A DNA stretch of 64,000 bases from Chryseobacterium gleum (lineage in GTDB: Bacteria; Bacteroidota; Bacteroidia; Flavobacteriales_D; Crocinitomicaceae). The notes beneath the pieces were generated by a model. The model was not told where the DNA came from. It worked only from the letters and a program-made list of their open reading frames with translations, and did no database searches. A program made the position numbers and the translations under genes. Within the stretch, counting starts at the first letter, position 1; each line of letters opens with the position of its first letter. This document shows positions 1-7,910 of the stretch, piece after piece. Location: the NCBI GenBank assembly GCA_945862165.1, contig CAMAXI010000003.1:124001-188000 (forward strand). Reading direction: 5' to 3'.

Positions 1-242
1 ATTTACGTGCAAGTGTTCCAACCTTGGTTCACCAAATTCAATTACGTGGAAGAGATTACGAAGAAAGTATTCGTATTGATTACCTGAAGCGTTTGAACGA
101 ACGTTATGAAGCGTGGATTTCTACGTACGACAAAGGGAAGTTATTAATCATTGATATTGACAATAACCGTTTCCCAGAAAACCAAGAGGACTTAGGGAAG
201 ATAATCAATGCGATTGATGCTGAAATCAATGGGTTGTTTTAG
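1..242 (+). CDS. Deoxynucleoside kinase, C-terminal end (5' truncated by window)
   Basis: The reading frame is open from the first bases and ends in TAG at 240-242. The visible residues begin LRASVPTLVHQIQLRGRDYE, which matches the LID region and following arginine-rich segment of bacterial deoxyadenosine/deoxyguanosine kinases. The family phosphorylates deoxynucleosides with ATP for dNTP salvage in the cytosol. Only about the last 80 of roughly 200 residues are present, so the P-loop is outside the window and substrate specificity cannot be read. A TTG at 24 is internal, not the start. A clear intrinsic terminator follows. Confidence 0.8.
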   Translation, partial: LRASVPTLVHQIQLRGRDYEESIRIDYLKRLNERYEAWISTYDKGKLLIIDIDNNRFPENQEDLGKIINAIDAEINGLF

Positions 243-264
243 TTAGAAAGATACTATATTTATA

Positions 265-293
265 AAGCCAGGATATTTGTTCTGGCTTTTTTT
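265..293 (+). terminator. Rho-independent terminator after the kinase gene
   Basis: Seven-base arms AAGCCAG (265-271) and CTGGCTT (282-288) enclose a ten-base loop, followed by a T run to 293. It begins 23 bases after the kinase stop codon. Confidence 0.85.
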
Positions 294-328
294 ATATATT
301 TCAAAATGAGATAAATGAAAATGAAAAT

Positions 329-478
329 TTATTCTATTTCCAGCTTTTTATTCGCTATCTGATTCATCAAACGAATACGCGCTTTATTTGCTTCCTTCTG
401 ACTTTGCTTTTTATTCTTTTTTTGATCCAACAACTTGGAATGGAGTTTTTTGTTTTCTGTATTCTTTTGCTTTGCCAT
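329..478 (-). CDS. Small basic protein, 49 aa, downstream of thiL
   Basis: A 49-codon ORF begins with ATG (478-476) 24 bases after the thiL stop codon on the same strand and ends with TAA at 331-329. The product is very rich in Lys, Gln and Asn (MAKQKNTENKKLHSK at the start), with no signal peptide or membrane segment; its centre could form a basic helix. I do not recognise a family. Spacing suggests co-transcription with thiL. A ribosome- or RNA-associated role would suit the charge but is pure inference. Absence of stop codons over 49 codons in AT-rich DNA, plus the position, is the only support. Confidence 0.5.
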   Translation of the reverse strand: MAKQKNTENKKLHSKLLDQKKNKKQSQKEANKARIRLMNQIANKKLEIE

Positions 479-502
479 TTAACAAGATTAAACTATTATC
501 GA

Positions 503-1537
503 CTATTCAAAATGATTCCAACCTTGCGCTTGCATTGGAACAACAGCACCATGTTTATCCACTAAATTCAATCCGCTTGCGTGATCGGTAATGTGACCAA
601 TTACTGTGAAATTTGGATTGGCAGCAACTTTTTCGTAATCTTCTTGTTTTACGGTAAATAACAATTCATAATCTTCGCCACCATTCAACGCAGCAGTAAT
701 CGGATCAATGTTAAATTCAATTGCTGCCATGGATGTTTTTGCATCTAAAGGAACGCGATCGTCGTAAATCGTACAACCAACATTACTTGCTTTACAAATA
801 TGGAATAACTCGGAAGCCAAACCATCTGATATATCAATCATCGACGTTGGAACTACTTCTAATTCTTTTAAGAAGGCAATCACATCCTGACGCGCTTCTG
901 GTTTTAATTGACGTTCTAACAAATAATCGTGTCCGTCTAAATCTGGCTGAATATCTGGATTTGCTTTGAATACTTCACGCTCACGCTCCAACAATTGAAG
1001 TCCCATGTAGGCTCCGCCAAGATCTCCAGAAACAACTACTAAGTCGTATTCTTTCGCACCTCCACGGTATACAATGTCTCTTTTGTTTGCTGTTCCCAAC
1101 GCTGTAATACTAATGACTAATCCAGATAAAGAAGAAGTTGTATCACCACCTACAAGGTCTACTTGATAAAAATCACATGCTTTTTTGATACCAGCATATA
1201 ATTCTTCTAAAGCTTCCAATGGAAAACGACTTGACACTGCAAAAGAAACTGTAATCTGCGTTGGTTTTCCATTCATCGCGTAAATGTCCGATAAATTGAC
1301 TACAACCGATTTATAGCCTAAATGCATTAAAGGTGTGTACATCAAATTGAAGTGAATCCCTTCCACCAGCATGTCTGTCGACACCAACATTGCTTCCGTT
1401 TCCGAAATTGAAATAACTGCCGCATCATCCCCCACTCCTTTTAAAGTGGTTGAAACATGCGTCGTAAAGTTTTTTGTTAGCGTGTCGATTAGGCCAAATT
1501 CACCTAAATCTTTGATATCAGTACGTTTTTCAGACAT
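503..1537 (-). CDS. thiL: Thiamine-monophosphate kinase
   Basis: ThiL uses ATP to convert thiamine monophosphate to thiamine pyrophosphate, the last step of the pathway. The 344-residue product has the family motifs in order: GVGDDAAV (about 34-41), STDMLVEGIHF (53-63), the VNLSDI metal-binding segment (about 80), GGDTTSS (about 130), DISDGLASE in the second half, and GGEDYELLFT near residue 290. Length is normal. The ATG at 1537 lies about 24 bases downstream of TATCTTTA, a near match to the -7 motif. No other thiamine gene is in the window, so it stands apart from a thi operon, with only the 49-residue ORF behind it. Confidence 0.95.
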   Translation of the reverse strand: MSEKRTDIKDLGEFGLIDTLTKNFTTHVSTTLKGVGDDAAVISISETEAMLVSTDMLVEGIHFNLMYTPLMHLGYKSVVVNLSDIYAMNGKPTQITVSFAVSSRFPLEALEELYAGIKKACDFYQVDLVGGDTTSSLSGLVISITALGTANKRDIVYRGGAKEYDLVVVSGDLGGAYMGLQLLEREREVFKANPDIQPDLDGHDYLLERQLKPEARQDVIAFLKELEVVPTSMIDISDGLASELFHICKASNVGCTIYDDRVPLDAKTSMAAIEFNIDPITAALNGGEDYELLFTVKQEDYEKVAANPNFTVIGHITDHASGLNLVDKHGAVVPMQAQGWNHFE

Positions 1538-1655
1538 TATTGATGGATTATTTTAGAAAGTAAAGATACTAAAATGGATTGGAAGATATGAATATTATTT
1601 ATTTAGTCGCGGTATTTTAAACACGAAATAAACTGAGAAAAGTTAACGTGTTTTG

Positions 1656-1755
1656 TATATTTGAGAGTACAGAGTTTTTCACTTTGTCAAAAAGCAAATT
1701 GTATTTGTGGAAATTTTGAAACTTTTGAAGAGGTGAAATAAAACTCTCTATTTTA
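1656..1755 (+). other. Intergenic hairpin preceded by a -7-like motif; possible small RNA
   Basis: On the + strand TATATTTG at 1656-1663 fits TAnnTTTG, but no + strand gene follows. AGAGTTTTTCAC (1671-1682) can pair, with a small bulge, with GTGAAATAAAACTCT (1733-1747), making a long stem around about 50 bases, followed by a T-rich stretch. It could be a short RNA, or a structure at the 3' end of the methyltransferase gene, whose stop is at 1748. Weak evidence. Confidence 0.25.
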
Positions 1756-2419
1756 CTTTTACTACAAAAACATACTGAATGAATTTACAATCTTGTATAC
1801 TTCCAAAAGTAAGTAAATTAAAAATTAAAAAACCTACAGAAGGTGTAGGCTTAAGTCCTTTTGTCTCCAACACTTTGTAACCTAGCGCATCAAACATTTC
1901 ATAAATACTTCGTTTCGTGAAAAATCGTAAATGAGTCTTATCCATCACACCATCTTCAACATACTTCCAATTTTTCCCAAAAACATATTGCTTGAACACC
2001 CTCCAATATCGAGCGTTTGGAATAGAACAAACAATAACTCCTTCAGAAGTTAAGTTTTTCTTTAATTGCGTTAATATGTCATATGGGTTTACTAAATGTT
2101 CGAGTACATCATTAAAAACAATAGCGTCAAATTTATTTTCAGGCAATTGACTGATTGTTTGAGCAATATCCCCTTGAATGACCTTATCTAAACGCGATGA
2201 AGCAATTTTTGAAGAATCAACATCTAATTCCAAACCCCAAACTTCTGCATTAAATTTCTCTTTAACAGCAGCACCAAAACCTCCTACTGCGCAACCGGCA
2301 TCTAATACTACTTTCGCATTTTCTGGTAAGTAATTCAACATTTCAGGGCGGTTATTTTCGTAATAGCCTACTGGTTTTGTAGTTAAATCAACGATTTCTG
2401 GAGAGTCTTGTACTTGCAT
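1748..2419 (-). CDS. Class I SAM-dependent methyltransferase
   Basis: A 223-residue Rossmann-fold methyltransferase with the SAM-binding glycine motif DAGCAVGGFG (about 40-49) after a beta strand, an acidic residue closing strand 2 (WGLELD), and the motif IV-like VFNDVLEHLVNP (about 98-109). This resembles the Methyltransf_11/23 group often found near surface glycan genes; the substrate cannot be inferred. I start it at ATG 2419 rather than the in-frame GTG at 2455, because a TAAATTTG -7 motif lies at 2451-2444 and the GTG start would overlap the upstream gene. The C-terminal 25 residues are hydrophobic. Confidence 0.8.
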   Translation of the reverse strand: MQVQDSPEIVDLTTKPVGYYENNRPEMLNYLPENAKVVLDAGCAVGGFGAAVKEKFNAEVWGLELDVDSSKIASSRLDKVIQGDIAQTISQLPENKFDAIVFNDVLEHLVNPYDILTQLKKNLTSEGVIVCSIPNARYWRVFKQYVFGKNWKYVEDGVMDKTHLRFFTKRSIYEMFDALGYKVLETKGLKPTPSVGFLIFNLLTFGSIQDCKFIQYVFVVKVK

Positions 2420-2443
2420 GTTGTATTTTTTTGGACTAAGATA

Positions 2444-2451
2444 CAAATTTA
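2444..2451 (-). promoter_or_regulatory. -7 promoter element (TAAATTTG) for the methyltransferase
   Basis: Exact match to the Bacteroidota TAnnTTTG consensus, overlapping the stop codon of the upstream esterase gene and 24 bases before the chosen ATG. It suggests the methyltransferase can be transcribed on its own. No clear -33 TTG was seen. Confidence 0.45.
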
Positions 2452-3513
2452 CCACATCAATCTCGGTTTCAAAAACGCATATAATTCTTCGGTAAGCATT
2501 TCGTGCTCCATCTTATTTGGATGCCCAACACATCCATTGCAATAACGTTTTTTATACAGATAAAGTAAGGTATTATTATCCTTAAACCTATTGAATATTA
2601 TAGTTAACACACTATCTAAGTAGGGTTTAAAACTTTCTTTAGCCATCGGACTGTCCAATATTAAAATTGTAGTTTTTGGATTCTCTATGCGTAGTTTTTT
2701 TAAGAATTTCAAATAGGTAGAAGTAAAAAGTTCAACTTTTTGTTTTCCATCATTTTGTCCTAGACAAATCGAAATTAAATCCGGTCGGTAGTTCTTTTTA
2801 TCCCATTTAATCTTGCATTGTGACAAATCCGTATAATCATAGACGTCAGGAATCGTTTTGTCGTTATTACAACAACTGCGTGACATACCATACCCAGAGA
2901 TAGAAGTCAACATCCAATCTGCATTAAATCTTCTCGCTAAACTAGGCCCATAACTAATATATGCACAATGTTGATCAAACCAATGACGTTCACCACATTG
3001 AAATGCTTTATTATCCATTCCATTCCCACAAGTCATCGAATCTCCTATGAATTCAATCCGACGTTTTTTCTTTTTAATCGGAAGCAATTTCTCTACGCGA
3101 AGTCCAATAAATTCTAAATACCCAATTTTTGTTTCCGTTGTTTTACATATTGTAATTGTATGTTTTCCCTTTTTTAAATTTCGAGCAACGATTAGTTTAT
3201 TGCTTTTGCTAGTCAGGTGAATACGTTGAACAGGTAATGAATCTATAATCACCTCTATATAGTTATGTTCGGTCGCTTGTTTTAAGAACCCTTCGTCATT
3301 GAGCGCGATTTCACAGAAAGATCCCATAAAATTCGCTTGGATATATACACCAGGTGCCCAAAAACGAGGAGCATATTTATCCGAAAAATCAATGCGACCA
3401 ACATAGTTGAACAGCTTATTTTCAGCGCCATAAAAAGTTGCATCGTCTTTTTTTGAAGTACTACATGAAACTAAGAAAAAAACACTTAAAAGAAAAATAA
3501 AACTAGATTTCAT
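2449..3513 (-). CDS. SGNH/GDSL esterase lipoprotein, carbohydrate esterase family 2-like
   Basis: The 354-residue product has a lipoprotein signal with lipobox LVSC (Cys17). Residues about 35-140 look like the jelly-roll domain that precedes the catalytic domain in CE2 acetyl-esterases, and residues 150-354 form the SGNH domain: GDSMTCGNG with nucleophile Ser159, GQND (252-255), and GHPNKMEH with candidate catalytic His331 or His337. CE2 enzymes remove O-acetyl groups from plant or surface polysaccharides. Expected location is the outer membrane or periplasm. It ends a few bases after the promoter of the methyltransferase. Substrate unknown. Confidence 0.8.
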   Translation of the reverse strand: MKSSFIFLLSVFFLVSCSTSKKDDATFYGAENKLFNYVGRIDFSDKYAPRFWAPGVYIQANFMGSFCEIALNDEGFLKQATEHNYIEVIIDSLPVQRIHLTSKSNKLIVARNLKKGKHTITICKTTETKIGYLEFIGLRVEKLLPIKKKKRRIEFIGDSMTCGNGMDNKAFQCGERHWFDQHCAYISYGPSLARRFNADWMLTSISGYGMSRSCCNNDKTIPDVYDYTDLSQCKIKWDKKNYRPDLISICLGQNDGKQKVELFTSTYLKFLKKLRIENPKTTILILDSPMAKESFKPYLDSVLTIIFNRFKDNNTLLYLYKKRYCNGCVGHPNKMEHEMLTEELYAFLKPRLMW

Positions 3514-3641
3514 CGATGTTAGATTACGTTTAATAAAGGATTAAATAATCGGTCAAAAAAGGCGAAATGTACAATAAAAGTACCCATAAAGTCAGAAATA
3601 ATTGGTATTATTGTGCTGATACTTAAAAAAAAAGACATAAA

Positions 3642-6254
3642 ATGTGGAATTCATTAGCGAGTATAATTTTACGTAACCGCCTATTTATCATAGCGATTGT
3701 AATTATACTCACTGTGTTTTTTGGCTACTTTGCAGCTACTTCTTTAAAAGTCGATAACAAATACGGAAATACACTTCCAAAAGACAGTAAACCTCAAGCG
3801 GATTATTTAAAATTCAAAGAACAATTCGGAGAAGATGGTTCCACTTTAGCCATTGCAATTCATTCTGACTCGCTATACACAGAACAAAACTTTGTTAAAT
3901 GGCAAGATCTAGCATTCAAAATATTAGAAATTGGAGGTGTTGAAAGTGTTATTTCAGAAGCAACCTTATATAAAATTTGCAATAATAAAACAGAGCAACG
4001 TTTTGAAATTCAGAAGATTTTCTCTGACTCTACCTTTCACGAAAAATCAATCGACTCCATACGTAAAGAAGTAAAACAAAATCCATTATATAATGGCTTG
4101 TTATATAACGATAAAACAAAGGTTTCGCTCCTACTCATTGGTATGGATGAAAAATACCTAGCAGATAAGAAAAAGTCGAAAGTCGTATTTGAAATTGAAG
4201 AACTAGTAGAATCGTACTCCAAATACTTTGGAAAACCACATTTCGCAGGACTACCCCACATGCGTGTAGTAATTGGTAAGCGAATCGTGAATGAAATGTA
4301 TATTTTCCTTGGACTTTCTGTATTAGCCTCTTCCTTACTTTTATACATTTTCTTTCGATCCTTCCGTATCGTCATGCAATGTAATCTTGTTGTATTCGTA
4401 TCCGTTATTTGGGCGCTAGGAAGTATTGCTTTGTTCAATTTCCAATTATCTATCATGATGGCGTTAATACCTCCATTATTGATTGTGATCGGTGTACCAA
4501 ATTGCGTGTTTTTAGTCACACGATACCACCAAGAATATGTGTTGCATCAAAACAAAATGCGTGCATTATTCACTATGATTAAACGCATAGGCTCTGTAAC
4601 CTTTCTTACCAATCTAACAACAGCTGTAGGTTTTTGCACCTTTACTAGTTCGGATAAATTAGCACAATTTGGGGTTATTTCCAGCATAAATATCATGGTT
4701 GTTTTTGCATTATCCATTTGCATACTTCCAATCATGGCGTCTTATTCCAAACCACCTAAAGAAAGACATCTTAAACACTTATATAAGGTATATTCCAAAG
4801 GATTTATTGAATACATAATTATCATAATCTCCAAATACAGAAAGTGGGTATATATTATTTCCATTATAGTAGTTGCAATTAGTTTATATGGCATGACCAA
4901 AATCGTGGCTACCGGAAATATTACGAGTGACCTTCCAAAAGATGATCCCATTTTATTAGATTTAAAATTCATTGAGAAAAATTTTGGAGGTGCAGTTCCT
5001 TTTGAAATATTGATTAACTACAAAGAAAAAGGTAGATTATTTTCGAATGAAACATTAGAGAAAGTAGATCATATCCAGCAAGAATTTGCAAAAGACACGC
5101 TCTTTTCCAAAAGTTTATCCATTGTCAATTTCATCAAGTCGATCAACATGGCTTATTTTGATAATGATTCGACGCACTACACTCTAATCTCTTCCCGCGA
5201 TAAACTTCGACTCAAAAAATACTTCGACGAAACAGACATCAACAATGTCAATAGTGGTAGTATGTCGATTAAAGAATTGGTGGATACAACAAATACTTCT
5301 TTACGTATTCGACTACAAATGAAAGATCTAGGCTCTTATGTAGTTTCTAAAAAAGTAGACGCATTGAAAATTAAGGTGGATAACATTTTGAATCCGGAAA
5401 AAACGCACGTAGAAGCGACATTTAAAAAAGCATATAAAGGCAGAAAAGATTTAGTAGATACCTTATTATATACATATCCTTGGATTTTCAATAATGTGAC
5501 AGCACTCTTATCCAAAGGCAACCAAGATTTGCAAACCGCTTTTGATTTAGACCCAAGTAAAATAGACGCTTATAAAACAAAGAAAAATTTTAAAAACATT
5601 TTACGTCAGGCAATCGACGAGGAATATTACGACCTAACATTTACAGGAACATCCGTCGTAGTATCTGAAGGAACGAAATACCTATTTGTAAACCTGGTGC
5701 AAAGTTTAATTTTCGCCATACTTTCCATTGCATTATTGATGGCTTTCCTTTTCCGTTCGTTTAGAATCATTTTGATATCCATGATTCCAAATATTATCCC
5801 TTTATTATTCACGGCTGGTATCATGGGCTTTTTCCAAATTCCGCTTAAGCCTTCTACACTATTGGTATTCGGTATTGCTTTAGGTATTACGGTAGATAAC
5901 GCGATTCTTTTCCTAGCTAAATACCGTCAGGAATTAAAATTACATACATGGGACATCAAACAATCTATTCTCATTTCTGTTCGTGAAACCGGACTCGGTA
6001 TTTTCTATACTTCCGTTATTTTATTCTTCGGATTTATCATGTTTGTATTCTCGCAATTTGGCGGAACAAAAGGCTTGGGCTTATTGGTGTCTATTACCAT
6101 CTTGGTTGGTATGATGACCAACTTAATTATACTTCCAGCATTACTTCTATCTCTTGAACGTAAAGTAACCACTAAATCCTTCAAAGAGCCATTCTTTGAT
6201 ATCTACGATGAAGAAGTGGATTTTGATAATCATAAGATGGAGATTGAGAAGTAA
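3642..6254 (+). CDS. RND superfamily transporter, MMPL-type
   Basis: An 870-residue integral membrane protein with the duplicated layout of the RND superfamily: one N-terminal membrane helix (about 11-33), a large extracytoplasmic domain, five or six helices (about 220-365), then a second set (helix near 405-425, a second soluble loop, helices from about 690 to 855). The segments FRSFRIVMQCNLVV and FRSFRIILISMIPN mark the two repeats. This MMPL/SSD-like group exports lipids or hydrophobic compounds by proton motive force; it is shorter than AcrB-type pumps. No membrane-fusion protein or outer-membrane channel gene is adjacent, so it is probably a stand-alone inner-membrane exporter with unknown cargo. 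Confidence 0.85.
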   Translation: MWNSLASIILRNRLFIIAIVIILTVFFGYFAATSLKVDNKYGNTLPKDSKPQADYLKFKEQFGEDGSTLAIAIHSDSLYTEQNFVKWQDLAFKILEIGGVESVISEATLYKICNNKTEQRFEIQKIFSDSTFHEKSIDSIRKEVKQNPLYNGLLYNDKTKVSLLLIGMDEKYLADKKKSKVVFEIEELVESYSKYFGKPHFAGLPHMRVVIGKRIVNEMYIFLGLSVLASSLLLYIFFRSFRIVMQCNLVVFVSVIWALGSIALFNFQLSIMMALIPPLLIVIGVPNCVFLVTRYHQEYVLHQNKMRALFTMIKRIGSVTFLTNLTTAVGFCTFTSSDKLAQFGVISSINIMVVFALSICILPIMASYSKPPKERHLKHLYKVYSKGFIEYIIIIISKYRKWVYIISIIVVAISLYGMTKIVATGNITSDLPKDDPILLDLKFIEKNFGGAVPFEILINYKEKGRLFSNETLEKVDHIQQEFAKDTLFSKSLSIVNFIKSINMAYFDNDSTHYTLISSRDKLRLKKYFDETDINNVNSGSMSIKELVDTTNTSLRIRLQMKDLGSYVVSKKVDALKIKVDNILNPEKTHVEATFKKAYKGRKDLVDTLLYTYPWIFNNVTALLSKGNQDLQTAFDLDPSKIDAYKTKKNFKNILRQAIDEEYYDLTFTGTSVVVSEGTKYLFVNLVQSLIFAILSIALLMAFLFRSFRIILISMIPNIIPLLFTAGIMGFFQIPLKPSTLLVFGIALGITVDNAILFLAKYRQELKLHTWDIKQSILISVRETGLGIFYTSVILFFGFIMFVFSQFGGTKGLGLLVSITILVGMMTNLIILPALLLSLERKVTTKSFKEPFFDIYDEEVDFDNHKMEIEK

Positions 6255-6260
6255 TTATTC

Positions 6261-6488
6261 TCAATCAAAAACAGCAAGACTCACCTGAAAATACGCGGAT
6301 AGCTTCCGTAAGGTAGTATAAGAAACATCACGTTTACCTTGTTCTACACGTGCAATATGTACACCAGTAGCGTTGTACACTTCTTCTTGTGTCACACCCT
6401 TTGCTTTGCGTAGTTCTTTGATTCTAACAGCAAGATTCAACAGAATTTCCTTATCATGTATCATGACCGAAAAGTCACGAATATTCAT
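6261..6488 (-). CDS. Small Xre/Cro-type helix-turn-helix regulator
   Basis: A 75-residue protein that is nearly all HTH_3 domain: residues 20-72 contain IKELRKAKGVTQEEVYNATG, then ARVEQGKRDVSYTTLRKLSAYF. There is no sensor domain. The start is uncertain: ATG at 6488 gives 75 residues and a second ATG at 6464 gives 67. A dyad TGACCGAAAAGTCA lies at 6464-6477, just before the second start, and related dyads occur at 6500-6513 and 6602-6615, suggesting autoregulation together with control of the divergent lipoprotein gene. It ends six bases from the convergent exporter gene, with no room for a terminator. Confidence 0.85.
   Translation of the reverse strand: MNIRDFSVMIHDKEILLNLAVRIKELRKAKGVTQEEVYNATGVHIARVEQGKRDVSYTTLRKLSAYFQVSLAVFD
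6464..6477. promoter_or_regulatory. Candidate operator dyad 1 (TGACCGAAAAGTCA)
   Basis: Dyad TGAC-N6-GTCA, inside or immediately upstream of the Xre coding region depending on which start is used. Its left half TGACCGAA is identical to that of the site at 6602-6615. Confidence 0.35.
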
Positions 6489-6499
6489 ATCTCACACAA

Positions 6500-6513
6500 T
6501 TACCATACGGTCA
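6500..6513. promoter_or_regulatory. Candidate operator dyad 2 (TTACCATACGGTCA)
   Basis: Located 12 bases upstream of the Xre gene start at 6488. Its reverse complement TGACCGTATGGTAA matches the site at 6602-6615 in 12 of 14 positions. Confidence 0.45.
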
Positions 6514-6601
6514 GTATATCCAGTGTGTGTAGATCGGGGTATTATTCTATGAGTGATGAGGGGTTGATGTGAAGGACTGTAAAATAGTTGTAAAATTATA
6601 A

Positions 6602-6615
6602 TGACCGAACGGTAA
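6602..6615. promoter_or_regulatory. Candidate operator dyad 3 (TGACCGAACGGTAA)
   Basis: Contains the perfect dyad ACCG-AA-CGGT and sits seven bases upstream of the TACATTTG -7 element of the lipoprotein gene, where a bound protein would block the promoter. Confidence 0.45.
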
Positions 6616-6622
6616 AAATGTA

Positions 6623-6630
6623 TACATTTG
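6623..6630 (+). promoter_or_regulatory. -7 promoter element (TACATTTG) of the FISUMP lipoprotein gene
   Basis: Exact TAnnTTTG match 16 bases before the ATG at 6647. No convincing -33 TTG. Confidence 0.5.
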
Positions 6631-6646
6631 AATCAAAATAAAAACA

Positions 6647-7381
6647 ATGAAAAAAACATTCATCATCCTTACACTTGCAACATCTTTGGTAGCTTGTAAG
6701 AAATCAACAAATACAGCTACTACCAATAATACATCAAAAGACTCTACAATTATTGTAGGTAAATATGGAAATGGCGTTACAGATATAGAAGGTAATAAAT
6801 ACAAAACGGTAATTATTGGAACTCAGGAATGGATGGGAGAAAATTTGAAAGTTAGTAAGTTTAACGATGGTACTTCAATTCCAAATGTAAAAGATAGTTC
6901 TGTATGGGTAAAATTAATTACAGGTGCGTGGTGTAACTATGATAACAATGATTCTTTAGGAAAAGTATATGGCAAATTATACAATTGGTACGCCGTGAGT
7001 AAAAATACGAATGGTGATAAAAACGTTTGCCCTACAGGATGGCATGTACCTATAGATGATGAATGGAATGTATTAGTAGACTATTTGGGCGGTGAAATCA
7101 TTGCTGGAGGTAAAATGAAAGGAGTAGATAATAAAATGTGGGATACCCTTGCCACAAACACCTCATTTTTTACTGCTCTACCGGGAGGGGCGCGCTTCGA
7201 CTATACGTACGAATATTACAATTTTCACCAAATTGGCTACATCGGTGCCTGGTGGAGTTCTTCTGAATACATACCAGAGTTTGCTAAGAACCGTAATATT
7301 TATATTGGCAATAGCATTGCGTTCTTATACAACATTGGAAGAAAGAGTTCTGGTTTGTCTGTTAGGTGCATCAAAGACTAA
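6647..7381 (+). CDS. Lipoprotein with FISUMP domain
   Basis: A 244-residue exported lipoprotein: basic start MKK, hydrophobic core, lipobox LVAC (Cys17), then a Thr/Asn/Ser-rich linker. From about residue 45 the sequence follows the Fibro_slime-related FISUMP pattern (Fibrobacter succinogenes major paralogous domain): VIIGTQEWMGENLK, YGKLYNWYAV, VCPTGWHVP and the final GLSVRCIKD. These domains occur on surface proteins of Bacteroidota and Fibrobacteres; their biochemical role is unknown. The gene lies opposite the Xre regulator behind a dyad overlapping its promoter region, so it is probably its regulatory target. Confidence 0.88.
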   Translation: MKKTFIILTLATSLVACKKSTNTATTNNTSKDSTIIVGKYGNGVTDIEGNKYKTVIIGTQEWMGENLKVSKFNDGTSIPNVKDSSVWVKLITGAWCNYDNNDSLGKVYGKLYNWYAVSKNTNGDKNVCPTGWHVPIDDEWNVLVDYLGGEIIAGGKMKGVDNKMWDTLATNTSFFTALPGGARFDYTYEYYNFHQIGYIGAWWSSSEYIPEFAKNRNIYIGNSIAFLYNIGRKSSGLSVRCIKD

Positions 7382-7406
7382 TGTAAAGAGATAAACATTG
7401 ATGATT

Positions 7407-7437
7407 ATGGGTTATGAGTTTTCATAGCCCATTTTTG
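7407..7437 (+). terminator. Rho-independent terminator after the FISUMP gene
   Basis: Eleven-base arms ATGGGTTATGA (7407-7417) and TCATAGCCCAT (7422-7432) around a four-base loop, followed by a T run. Confidence 0.88.
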
Positions 7438-7551
7438 TATTAAAACAAATTATCAATTCCAAAACGTTAATTGCTACGTGTTGTACCAAATCCCGTACCC
7501 AGTAGTTTTTGTGAACTAGAAATTCTGAAGTATAACCAACTGATATAAAAC

Positions 7552-7579
7552 AAAAAAGCCTCACATTTCTGTGAAGCTT
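7552..7579 (-). terminator. Rho-independent terminator behind tRNA-Gln
   Basis: Read on the - strand, AAGCTTCACA and TGTGAGGCTT pair around GAAA (one G-T wobble), followed by a T run. It starts about four bases after the tRNA 3' end, indicating a single-gene tRNA transcript. Confidence 0.8.
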
Positions 7580-7582
7580 TTG

Positions 7583-7655
7583 TTGGCCTACTAGGGCTCG
7601 AACCTAGACTCTTCGGAACCAAAAACCGACGTGTTGCCAGTTACACCATAGGCCA
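7583..7655 (-). tRNA. tRNA-Gln (anticodon TTG)
   Basis: The - strand folds into a 73-nt cloverleaf: acceptor arms TGGCCTA and TAGGCCA with discriminator A, D arm GTGT/ACAC, anticodon loop TTTTGGT giving anticodon TTG, and T arm CTAGG-TTCGAGC-CCTAG. The anticodon stem has one T-T mismatch next to the loop. CCA is not encoded, so it must be added after transcription. Confidence 0.93.
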
Positions 7656-7910
7656 GTAACTGAGTGCAAATATAGGTAGAAAATTTATTTCGACAAGAAA
7701 ATATCTAAAAAAATTAAGTGACCATAAAGTTAAACCTTATAAACTACTGTTTATTAATCCTTAACAAATATTTAATGAAATTAAAATAAGCAAACAAAAC
7801 GCGATTGTTTTTAACGAATATTACCATTTTTCCAGAAATTTCTTGTAGATTTTTGTTAATTTCGTCATTCTCAAAAATGAGAACAAAAGTTTATACCAAA
7901 AGAAATCAAA

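Noticed and set aside
2420-2455. GTG start at 2455 for the methyltransferase
   Set aside because: It overlaps the upstream gene and lies upstream of the TAAATTTG element; ATG at 2419 fits better.
4037-4519. 160-codon ORF antisense to the RND transporter
   Set aside because: Shadow frame inside a clearly coding gene; no recognisable motif and no start context. The same applies to the antisense ORFs at 25120-25533, 31845-32294, 51776-52171, 55115-55456 and 60185-60529.
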